From an uncultured Vampirovibrio sp. (GTDB lineage Bacteria; Cyanobacteriota; Vampirovibrionia; Gastranaerophilales; Gastranaerophilaceae): 64,000 nucleotides of DNA. This document shows positions 56,732 to 64,000 of this stretch, piece after piece (position 1 is the stretch's first letter; every line of letters begins with the position of its first letter). The notes beneath the pieces were generated by a model. It ran no database searches. It was not told the DNA's origin and saw only the letters and a list, made by a program, of their open reading frames with translations. The stretch is taken from NCBI GenBank assembly GCA_910577635.1, contig CAJTNR010000004.1, positions 1-64,000 of the forward strand, in the 5' to 3' direction. The translations under genes and the position numbers were made by a program.

Positions 56732-58722
56732 TCTCTTACCTCAAAGGATATTTCCCATTCTTCTTCTTTTTTTTGCTCTTCTTTAGTTATAGCCCCTACA
56801 AACTCAGCATCAATTTGAGCTTTCTTAGAATAATCCTCAATTTTTTCAATTTTAACATTAGGAAAATCGAGTTGCGCTGACTCTTTTTTAATATTTTGGA
56901 TATTCTCAATTGTAGGAATGACTGGTTTTTCTTGTTCTTTTTGCTCTTCTTTAATCTCTTTTAAGGGCAGCCAAAAACCGAAAGTTGAGCCTTCTTTTGG
57001 TTTTGAATTAACAAAAACTTTTCCTTTGTGGTGTTTTTCAATTGCAACTTTTACCAAATGAAGCCCCAAGCCTGTTCCTTTAACTGTATGAACCTGGTTT
57101 TCAATTCTGTAGAATCTTTCAAAAATCATTTTTTGATGTTCGGCAGATATTCCAACACCGTTATCTTCAACAGTTACCTCTAAATAATTAGTGTTTCTGG
57201 CAATTTCTGCCCTTATTTTTACTCTTGAATTATCAGGTGAATATTTAATAGCATTAGTAATCAAATTACTTAAAACCCTTTCAATACTCTGGGCATTGTA
57301 AGGAACATAGGGAAGGTTGTCCTCTTTTATAAAAGAAATTGAAATTGATTTTTCATCTGCTAAAACTTTATGACTCTGTATAATTTTTTCAATAGTTTTA
57401 GTTATATCCTGACTCTCTTTTTCCATTTTCCTATCAGATTGAATACGTGAAAAATCCAATATATCGTTAACCATGCGATTCAAACGGATAACTTCTTGAT
57501 TTATTGTTCCAATGAATTCTTTTTGTTCTGCAAAATTAAAATTATCTCCATAATTATAAAGAGTATCAGCATAGCTGCTAAGGATAGTAACAGGAGTTCT
57601 TAATTCGTGTGAAACATTGGATATAAAGTCATTTTTGAGCTTATCAACCTCGATTTCTTTTGTAATATCAATAAGGATAATAATATATCCCAGATAATCA
57701 TGCATTTTAGAATACATTGGAGAAATTATTGCCTTAAGAATTCTTGAATCTACTTCAATGTTAAACTCAAGTGGTTTTTTTTCAATTATATCTAAAGGAG
57801 TGTTTTTAAAAACTGCAATTTTTTCCCTAAAACACAATTCTCCTCTTGTATCACAATAATTCTGAATCGAAGTGTTGAGAAGATCTTTTTGATTGCTTGC
57901 AAGAATCTTTAGCGCAGCAGGATTTATCATTGAAATTTTGTCATAATTATCACAAACAACAACACCATTAGCAATACTCATTAAAACAGATTCCAGTTTA
58001 TTGCGCTCAAGTGTTAGTTGATCAACGTTTTGTTCTTCGTAGTTATGAAGTTTTTTTGACATATCATTAAAAGCATCAAACAACTCTTTAATTTCACCTG
58101 ATGCCTGATTGTAATCTAAAACCGTTCCAAATTTTCCCTGCTCAATCTCTTTAACCCCCTGATGCAATAAATTAAGTTCTCTTCGAATTAAAAATGCATT
58201 AGCAAGTATTACAATTGTAAAAACAATCCAGATTGTACTAAAAACAACAAACATTGAGTTTTTAGCAGTTAAAGTAACGTTTTTTGCTAAATCTGCCGAC
58301 AATCCAACCTCAACTGTGCCGGTAATTTTATTGTTAGAATCAAGAATAGGAGAGGAAATATTCGTATCTGTTTTTTTTGCTCTTTTAGAATAGTTCTCAA
58401 TTGTTGTATAGATAATTTCCCCTTTTTTATTCTTAAAAGTAATATAGGAAATATCATTAGTTGAAGAAAGAATTGAATTAACGTGTGCTTTAATAAAAGA
58501 GAGTTTTGTCGGATCCAGAGTATTTTTAGTAATCTCATGGTTTTGAACAGCAAGGGTTTTAACAAGCAGCTGCCCAAAACTCTGATAGCTTTTATCCAAT
58601 TCGCCCTTAACTTTATTAACCGCCCAAAAAGCAATAGTTACAATTAAAACGGTTGAAAAAATAAGAGCAAAAAGTATAAGTTTATTCTGAATACTTAAAT
58701 CTATTGTAAATTTTTTCTTCAT
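56728..58722 (-). CDS. Sensor histidine kinase (TM-HAMP-PAS-HisKA-HATPase)
   Basis: 664 residues. TM1 near 14-34, a periplasmic sensor of about 115 residues, TM2 near 155-177, HAMP (about 178-232), PAS (about 240-350), HisKA with phospho-His in FISNVSHELRTPVT (near 372), and HATPase with LSNLITNAIKYS (N box), VEDNGVGIS (G1), FERFYR (F) and GTGLGLHLV (G2). A 60-residue Lys/Glu-rich tail follows. No response regulator gene is adjacent, so it is an orphan. A TACAAT box lies seven bases before the ATG. Confidence 0.94.
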   Translation of the reverse strand: MKKKFTIDLSIQNKLILFALIFSTVLIVTIAFWAVNKVKGELDKSYQSFGQLLVKTLAVQNHEITKNTLDPTKLSFIKAHVNSILSSTNDISYITFKNKKGEIIYTTIENYSKRAKKTDTNISSPILDSNNKITGTVEVGLSADLAKNVTLTAKNSMFVVFSTIWIVFTIVILANAFLIRRELNLLHQGVKEIEQGKFGTVLDYNQASGEIKELFDAFNDMSKKLHNYEEQNVDQLTLERNKLESVLMSIANGVVVCDNYDKISMINPAALKILASNQKDLLNTSIQNYCDTRGELCFREKIAVFKNTPLDIIEKKPLEFNIEVDSRILKAIISPMYSKMHDYLGYIIILIDITKEIEVDKLKNDFISNVSHELRTPVTILSSYADTLYNYGDNFNFAEQKEFIGTINQEVIRLNRMVNDILDFSRIQSDRKMEKESQDITKTIEKIIQSHKVLADEKSISISFIKEDNLPYVPYNAQSIERVLSNLITNAIKYSPDNSRVKIRAEIARNTNYLEVTVEDNGVGISAEHQKMIFERFYRIENQVHTVKGTGLGLHLVKVAIEKHHKGKVFVNSKPKEGSTFGFWLPLKEIKEEQKEQEKPVIPTIENIQNIKKESAQLDFPNVKIEKIEDYSKKAQIDAEFVGAITKEEQKKEEEWEISFEVRD

Positions 58723-58747
58723 ACTAAAAATTGTAACATAAATATAA

Positions 58748-59554
58748 TTATTGTTTATCTGCTAAAAGATTCTCGACTAAATCAATCTGTTTTTTTAGTT
58801 TATCAAGTTCTTTTTCAAGATTAGACCTGTCTTTTGCTTTTTTAATTTTTAATCTAACCTTCTCTTTTTCGCTCAACTCACCGATTGCATTCACAACAAC
58901 CCCTACAATTACATTCATTACAATAAAAGAAGAGGATAGTATAAATAGGATAAAATATATCCAGGCGTAAGGAAAAACAGCTATAACAGGTCTTGCGATA
59001 CCCATTGACCAGCTTTCAAGGGTCATTATCTGGAATAGAGAAAACATGCTTTTCCCGATTGTTCCAAAAAACTCGGGAAATGCTTCTTGAAACATTGTTG
59101 TACCCATTATTGCAAAAATATAGAAAATTAAAAGCAGCAAAACACTAGCCCAGCCGACATTAGGGATAGATTCAATAATTGCCTGAACAATAATTCTTAA
59201 TCTTTGAAGTCTTACAACAAGTCTTAATGCCCTCAATGCCCTTAGAACCCTAAAAGCTCTAAAGGATGAGAAAATACCGCCTGTTGGTATCCAGGACATT
59301 GCAACAAGAATAAAATCGAAAATATTCCAAGGGTCTTTAAAAAAAGACTTTTTGTAAACATAAAGTTTAATTATAATTTCAATTGAGAAAATAATTACAC
59401 AAATATTGCAGGTTAGATTAAGGAAACTCCCATATTGTTTGTGGATTTGAGGATAAGTCAAAAGCCCCAGCACAATTGAGTTAAAGATAATAGCTGCAAG
59501 AATAAAATTGACTGTGTAGTTGTGTTCTATAAAAATTTTTAGATTCTTTTTCAT
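58748..59554 (-). CDS. Voltage-gated sodium channel, BacNav/NaChBac type
   Basis: 268 residues with six membrane helices, a single-repeat tetrameric channel. The S4 voltage sensor has regularly spaced arginines (FRAFRVLRALRALRL, about 98-112, then further Arg). The pore loop carries TLESW at 178-182, the sodium selectivity filter of NaChBac-like channels. The end is a coiled coil (about 235-268) that would hold four subunits together. A TATAAT box lies six bases before the ATG. It lets Na+ in when the membrane is depolarised; its use by the cell is unknown. Confidence 0.93.
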   Translation of the reverse strand: MKKNLKIFIEHNYTVNFILAAIIFNSIVLGLLTYPQIHKQYGSFLNLTCNICVIIFSIEIIIKLYVYKKSFFKDPWNIFDFILVAMSWIPTGGIFSSFRAFRVLRALRALRLVVRLQRLRIIVQAIIESIPNVGWASVLLLLIFYIFAIMGTTMFQEAFPEFFGTIGKSMFSLFQIMTLESWSMGIARPVIAVFPYAWIYFILFILSSSFIVMNVIVGVVVNAIGELSEKEKVRLKIKKAKDRSNLEKELDKLKKQIDLVENLLADKQ

Positions 59555-59575
59555 AGAATTATTATAATATAAAAA

Positions 59576-62275
59576 TTAATTTTTATTTATCTCATCAATT
59601 ATTTTTTTATCCGCATTAATTAATTTTACAGGATCGCAAGAAAAAGCATAGCGGGCAGTCTTTTGGATATCTTCAATACCAATTCTATCCAATAATTCTA
59701 TATTACTTTGAATTGATTCTAATCCCTGAGGTGTTTTTAAATATTCAAGAAGTTCAACTTCAAATGCAAAAGAAACATTTCTGCTGTTATAAATATTTCT
59801 TCTATATTCGCTTTTTGCTTCTTCTAATTCAGCGTTAGTTACGGGTTTTTGAATCAGTTTTTGAATATTATTTGAAAAACCTTGAAAAATTCTATCAACA
59901 TCGTTTTTATTATTGCAGCTGGATTGAATATCCAGTGTAATTGTACCTAAAGACCCAAGTGAGCTGTAGTTTGCGCTGACACTATAAGCAAGTCCTTGTT
60001 TTTCTCGCAAATCATCGTATAACCTGTTACTTAAGATAGAAGCTAATAATACAAACCTTATTCTATCTTTAGGATTAGAGTTAATTGAAAAATTATACAA
60101 ACTTTGCATTCTAGGCTGCGCTAGAGTTTCTTTAGCATATGTTTTTGAAGTAGTATTTTTTATTTTTCGCTCTATTTGCTCTTGAGGATTTTTAAAGCAA
60201 TAGCCGCTAATATTAATCCCTGAAGCAATTTCATTTAACAGTTGCAAATTATCAACAAAAGGAGCACTAACAACAACTGTTGAATAAGAATTCTTAACAA
60301 TTTCATTGTAATAAAGAATTAATTCACTTAAAGTAAGACTTTCAAGAGCTTTTTTCAGCTCATAAGGGTTTTTTGTATGGTTTTGACCAAACGCATCTTT
60401 GCAATAAGCACTGTAGGCATCTTCTTTTAAGTTGCTAATATCAACCAGTGCTTCTTTTTTTGCTTCGTTGAATTTTTCTATTGTAAAATCGATATCATAT
60501 CTTGATTTAAGAATTTTTAAAGTTTCAGAGATATTGTCCACTTTAGCTGATGCCCCGAGGATAAAACCTGTATTAGAATCAAGTGACAAAAAGGTTGTTG
60601 AATTATTTTTTATTTGATTATAGTTTTGTTCAACATTAAGTGAATTCTTCATTTTTTCAAGCACATATCTACAAGCGGTATTATAAGAATCTAAATTAGG
60701 ATTATAAAGTTCTTTAATAATATTACATTCATTATTCTTTGAATTAAGCGCAATAAACCTTGTATTGTCGGGCAATATTGCAGTAAAAAGAGCATCTTTA
60801 GAATAAGGCTCAATGTTATATGTTTGCATTTTATTGCTAATATCAATTCTTTGAATATTTTTAGGAACAATTACAGGTTGAATCATTTTTTTCGAATCAT
60901 TATATTTTTTTTCAATATCAGCTAAACTTGTCCCTTTGGGATGTACATTAACAAAAGCAAAATTATTAAAATCAAAGTATTTAATTGCATCTATAATATC
61001 TTCTTTAGATAAATTCCTAATAAGCTCTTTTTCTTGACAAAAACCTGAATTCAAAAGGTTAGAACTTGCATTATCAGCTATTTGCAAGTTATCATTACAG
61101 CTAAGATCCAGCTTTTCTATTAATACGTTTTTGACAAAATCAAGCTGGTAATCCTCAATTCCTCCAAGGGTAAATTTTTTAAGCAATTCCTGAAGCTTAT
61201 TAAGGAGCTCATATTCGTTTGTTTCATTAAGACTTGCCTCAAGAGAGATTGTTGAATAATAAGAATTCAAAGGAGCATTGAGCGAAACAAAATTGGTTGA
61301 GCTTTCAATAAGATACAATAGCGCATCCAATTTAATTTTTTCAATTGGATTATTACTCTTCTTAATTAAAAACTCGAGTTTTGTATAGCCGATTGTATCT
61401 TCCTTAGAGACAATATCTTTTCTTTTAATTCCCGTTTTTAAAGGAAAAAAAGGTCTTTTAGTTTCCTTTGCTTGTTTTTTATTATAGGCTTCAAGAAAAG
61501 GACCTGCAATACTTTTAATGAGCTTATCAGGGTTATTATCGCTTACAATTACAAAAGCACTGTTATTTGGAGTATAGAAGCTGTCGTGAAAGCTGAATAA
61601 ATCTTCTTTAGTAATTGAATCAATGGTTTTACTGTTACCTGAAATTATATCAACACTATTTGAATCCAAACCGATTAGTTCTTTTTTTATCATGTTATTG
61701 GAAATGTTATATTCGTCTTGTTCATACTTTTGCGCTTCAGCTTTAACAACCGCTTTTTCTTTATCGAGCTTATTAAACTTAGGATTATAAATCATATCAG
61801 CAAGAATATCTATGGCTTTGACAATATTTTCTTCTTTATTATTATCTAAAGTAATATAATAGCTTGTATCAAAGGTTGTTGTTGCAGCATTAGAATAACC
61901 ACCGAGTTTTTTAATTTCGCTTTCAATATCTTCATATTTTTTACTGCTATGGAAACTTGAATGCTCAATCAAGTGTGCTAAACCGGTTTTTCCCTCTGGT
62001 TCATCTAAAGAACCTGCACCAATGCGGCATTCTATTGAAGGACAGCCCTCCTTTTGAACAATTGCAATTTTTTGCCCGTTAGAAAGTCTGTAAATGTGGA
62101 TATCATCATTATTGGGAGTCTTTTGTATCGCAAGTTTTATATAATCACTTTTTTGCACACCATAATAAGGCAGGTTTAAAGATTCAATATCTTTTGAATT
62201 TTTTTTCAATAAAACCTGCTTTTTTTGCGATTTATAATAACTGTAAGAATTATTAATCGGGCTGAAATTAATCAT
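59576..62275 (-). CDS. M16-family metallopeptidase (insulinase-like, tandem domains)
   Basis: 899 residues, two M16 domains. The N-terminal active site is HLIEH near 104-108 (inverted HxxEH) with the distal Glu in VVKAEAQKYEQDEYN about 75 residues later. The C-terminal domain keeps the fold (RLYDDLREKQGLAYSV near 755) but no active site, as usual. There is no Sec signal; the N-terminus is MINFSPINNSYSYYKS. Targets may be peptides in the cytoplasm or, if exported by another route, outside. Its start overlaps a TATAAT-like box (TATA-ATG), so the true start could be slightly downstream. Confidence 0.92.
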   Translation of the reverse strand: MINFSPINNSYSYYKSQKKQVLLKKNSKDIESLNLPYYGVQKSDYIKLAIQKTPNNDDIHIYRLSNGQKIAIVQKEGCPSIECRIGAGSLDEPEGKTGLAHLIEHSSFHSSKKYEDIESEIKKLGGYSNAATTTFDTSYYITLDNNKEENIVKAIDILADMIYNPKFNKLDKEKAVVKAEAQKYEQDEYNISNNMIKKELIGLDSNSVDIISGNSKTIDSITKEDLFSFHDSFYTPNNSAFVIVSDNNPDKLIKSIAGPFLEAYNKKQAKETKRPFFPLKTGIKRKDIVSKEDTIGYTKLEFLIKKSNNPIEKIKLDALLYLIESSTNFVSLNAPLNSYYSTISLEASLNETNEYELLNKLQELLKKFTLGGIEDYQLDFVKNVLIEKLDLSCNDNLQIADNASSNLLNSGFCQEKELIRNLSKEDIIDAIKYFDFNNFAFVNVHPKGTSLADIEKKYNDSKKMIQPVIVPKNIQRIDISNKMQTYNIEPYSKDALFTAILPDNTRFIALNSKNNECNIIKELYNPNLDSYNTACRYVLEKMKNSLNVEQNYNQIKNNSTTFLSLDSNTGFILGASAKVDNISETLKILKSRYDIDFTIEKFNEAKKEALVDISNLKEDAYSAYCKDAFGQNHTKNPYELKKALESLTLSELILYYNEIVKNSYSTVVVSAPFVDNLQLLNEIASGINISGYCFKNPQEQIERKIKNTTSKTYAKETLAQPRMQSLYNFSINSNPKDRIRFVLLASILSNRLYDDLREKQGLAYSVSANYSSLGSLGTITLDIQSSCNNKNDVDRIFQGFSNNIQKLIQKPVTNAELEEAKSEYRRNIYNSRNVSFAFEVELLEYLKTPQGLESIQSNIELLDRIGIEDIQKTARYAFSCDPVKLINADKKIIDEINKN

Positions 62276-62313
62276 TATACTTTAATAAAACCTAAGAATG
62301 TATAAAAATTGCC

Positions 62314-62811
62314 TTATAAATTAAGCCTATAAACAAATTCGTATAAATAAACATTTCCTCCTAAGTACCTTGCTATTTCCTTTTGAAAAACAAATCCCCA
62401 GGAAGTAAAAACCGAATTGGATGAGCTTTTGCTGTTAACAATTGAAGCTTCAATTTTATTATAGCCGCATTTTTTACTCTCTTCTATCAGTAAATTTAGA
62501 ATCTTTCTTCCCAAACCCTTATTTCTGTGTTTTTTTTCTAAAAAAAATCTTAGAATATTAAAAAAATTTTCTTTCAACTGCATCTCTAAAAACCCGATAT
62601 AATTTTTTTCATAGCAGACAATGTAGTAATCTCTCTTTTTTTCTTTAATTTCCCGCGCTATGGTTTCTTTATTAATAAAAACAGATATACTGCTAAACTC
62701 TTGTTTGTTTAGAATCGGGTAAAAGTATTCTTTTAATAAAGGCAGCTCAAGAGTAATTAAAGTATCTATTAATTTTTTATCATTTGATTTAAGTTTAACT
62801 AATTCAATCAT
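62314..62811 (-). CDS. GNAT-family N-acetyltransferase
   Basis: 165 residues from ATG at 62811 (a TTG at 62823 is in frame). The acetyl-CoA pyrophosphate loop is RNKGLGRKIL near 97, preceded by the FFNILRFFLEKKH beta strand and followed by IEASIVNSKSSSNSVFTSWGF, typical GNAT features. Substrate unknown. It sits between the M16 gene and the orphan minus-strand terminator. Confidence 0.85.
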   Translation of the reverse strand: MIELVKLKSNDKKLIDTLITLELPLLKEYFYPILNKQEFSSISVFINKETIAREIKEKKRDYYIVCYEKNYIGFLEMQLKENFFNILRFFLEKKHRNKGLGRKILNLLIEESKKCGYNKIEASIVNSKSSSNSVFTSWGFVFQKEIARYLGGNVYLYEFVYRLNL

Positions 62812-62859
62812 TCTATTTATCAAAAACTAAGATTACCAGATATATGTCAAGAATAACAT

Positions 62860-62890
62860 AAAAAAACCCTTTCAGTTTGCTGAAAGGGGG
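62860..62890 (-). terminator. Orphan intrinsic terminator on the minus strand
   Basis: Nine-base stem CCCTTTCAG/CTGAAAGGG with a TTTG loop. Read on the minus strand it is followed by seven T. No minus-strand gene lies within 300 bases upstream (63180 to 62890), so it may end a small RNA. Confidence 0.85.
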
Positions 62891-62945
62891 AATTTGTAAG
62901 TTTGATATCCTCGGGTTTTAATAATTACTCTCTTGTATATATAAA
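62862..62945 (-). ncRNA. Possible small RNA of about 75-85 bases (weak)
   Basis: Inferred from the orphan terminator. A transcript starting near 62940 would contain a short unpaired stretch and an AAACCCGAGGATA segment and end in the hairpin with U tract. The -10 candidates (TATACT, TATAAC) have no good -35. No known RNA family matches that I can see. Confidence 0.3.
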
Positions 62946-63180
62946 GTATATTTGAGTTATAAAATTGCTATATAATTCTTATTTATTGCAATATTTCTTA
63001 ACAAAAAACTTCAAACCCAATGTTTGCAATAGTTTTAAATTGTTAAGATAAATTAAGAAAACATTCAAAAAATAAAAGACTTATTAATATTTCTTAATAA
63101 ACCTCTTGAAAAGATAATTTCATAATGATATATTAAATATATAAAGATTATATATTATTGTGTTGCAAAAGGGGTATTAT
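62891..63180. other. Gap of about 290 bases before the sigma factor
   Basis: Very AT-rich with no open frame of note. The only structure is the orphan terminator at its left edge and several TATAAT-like boxes that could be used by the sigma factor gene. Confidence 0.5.
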
Positions 63181-63966
63181 ATGAAAAATTTGAAAAAAAC
63201 TGCCAAAACTATTGAAATTGATTTACTTATTAAAGCTCAAAAAGGGGATATTTATTCAAGGAATTTATTAATTGAAAAATCAATTCCTCTTGTTAAAAAA
63301 ATTGCCGCAAAATGCATTCACTGCAGCAGTTTATCTAATAATGACTTAGTGCAGGAAGGGATTTTAGGTTTAATAACAGCAGTTGAAAAGTTCAACCCCG
63401 CACTTGGAGCTAAATTTGAAACTTACGCTCAATGGTGGGTAAAACAAGCAATGTTTAAGGCAATATCTGAACAATCATATGCTTATAATATCCCTGTTTA
63501 TGTTCAAGAGACTCTATCTCGCTACAAAAAAACAAAACAAGAATTAGAACAAAAAGAAAATAGAGAAGTTGCAAAAAAAGATGTTGCAAAAAAGCTCAAT
63601 TTATCAGAAGAAAAAATAGACACTTTTCTTAATGTTTTCAACAAAGCTCTTTCAATTGAATCAGGTTCTAAATTAACCAACAATAAAGAACTTTGTCTGG
63701 CTGAAATTATTGAAGATGAAAAACAAAATGTTGAAAAACAGGTTATTGATATTGAACTTAGAAAAGATATTAAAAAAGCACTTGATAATCTAAAAGAAAA
63801 AGAAAAAAACGTCCTTATACTAAGATTCGGGCTTGAGAATAAACAAAAACAAACTCTTGAAGCAATCGGTGAATACTACAATGTTACTAAAGAATGCATA
63901 AGACAGATTGAGAAAAAAGCATTGAATAAAATTAGAATTAATAATTCATTAATATCTTATAAATAA
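63181..63966 (+). CDS. RNA polymerase sigma factor, sigma-70 family (alternative/group 2-3)
   Basis: 261 residues from ATG at 63181, with AAAAGGGG seven bases upstream (the TTG at 63160 is weaker). Region 2: DLVQEGILGLITAVEKFNP (about 61-79) and FETYAQWWVKQAMFKAI (near 85), including the -10-binding segment. Region 3: REVAKKDVAKKLNLSEEK. Region 4: EKNVLILRFGLENKQKQTLEAIG and an HTH CIRQIEKKALNKI for -35 binding. It lacks the long region 1 of a primary sigma factor, so it is an alternative one, similar in shape to SigF/SigG-type or cyanobacterial group 2 factors. Confidence 0.93.
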   Translation: MKNLKKTAKTIEIDLLIKAQKGDIYSRNLLIEKSIPLVKKIAAKCIHCSSLSNNDLVQEGILGLITAVEKFNPALGAKFETYAQWWVKQAMFKAISEQSYAYNIPVYVQETLSRYKKTKQELEQKENREVAKKDVAKKLNLSEEKIDTFLNVFNKALSIESGSKLTNNKELCLAEIIEDEKQNVEKQVIDIELRKDIKKALDNLKEKEKNVLILRFGLENKQKQTLEAIGEYYNVTKECIRQIEKKALNKIRINNSLISYK

Positions 63967-64000
63967 TTTTAGTGCTAGAATTATCTTATTCAATTAAATA

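Noticed and set aside
1..64000. CRISPR arrays, prophage modules and insertion sequences
   Set aside because: No regularly spaced repeats, transposase, integrase or phage structural genes were seen.

Overview
The window is AT-rich, gene-dense bacterial DNA from a diderm, anaerobic, heterotrophic member of the cyanobacterial sister lineages, most likely Candidatus Melainabacteria / Vampirovibrionia, order Gastranaerophilales. That assignment is inferred from gene content. The supporting genes are LL-diaminopimelate aminotransferase (DapL), an S-layer-homology envelope protein, a DUF1822-like protein, an LPS export module (LptB plus an LptF/G permease), a ferredoxin-dependent 2-oxoacid oxidoreductase, a Na+-pumping decarboxylase, GH57, and many small proteins I do not recognise. 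No photosynthesis or respiratory-chain genes are visible.

Layout. 0-11 kb: unknown envelope-type and coiled-coil proteins, Era, a secreted GHL10-type glycoside hydrolase and HU. 11-16 kb: a short-chain dehydrogenase, then the minus-strand cluster birA-oadG-oadA-oadB (biotin ligase with a biotin-dependent Na+ pump). 16-24 kb: a DnaQ-type exonuclease, a kinase-like effector candidate, a methyltransferase, an SLH protein, an amidohydrolase, Upp and several unknowns. 24.8-28.4 kb: a housekeeping operon pyrH-frr-cdsA-rnc-rpe. 28-34.7 kb: an HD-GYP response regulator, an EF-hand-like protein, map-hisS, a secreted metalloprotease candidate, a DUF486 protein and an MFS transporter. 34.7-43 kb, minus strand: RseP, two envelope or coiled-coil proteins, then a formyltransferase followed by lptB-lptF/G-phosphodiester glycosidase-membrane protein-ribH. 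43-45.7 kb: the four-subunit 2-oxoacid:ferredoxin oxidoreductase operon. 45.75-48.29 kb: an accessory segment with two XRE regulators, a small ORF, a tandem pair of type I toxin-antitoxin-like loci (one intact, one decayed) and two tRNA-Gly genes, one with a duplicated 5' end. 48.3-64 kb: dapL, a DUF1822/TonB-type protein, glyS, a glycosyltransferase, a YhcH-family protein, GH57, a sensor histidine kinase, a BacNav-type sodium channel, an M16 peptidase, a GNAT enzyme and a sigma-70 factor.

How the genes fit together. Energy metabolism suggested here is fermentative: 2-oxoacid oxidation to reduced ferredoxin and decarboxylation-driven sodium export, next to a voltage-gated sodium channel. Much of the rest builds or monitors the envelope (LPS export, phospholipid synthesis, RseP, AMIN-like membrane proteins, SLH anchoring). 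The most novel-looking element is the hydrophobic 25-residue peptide locus at 47.28-47.56 kb, which has a very strong Shine-Dalgarno sequence, a leader able to occlude it, a 3' hairpin and a convergent antisense promoter. A degenerate copy lies 0.4 kb upstream. Several genes across the window also have TATAAT-type -10 boxes exactly six bases before the start codon, which suggests leaderless mRNAs.
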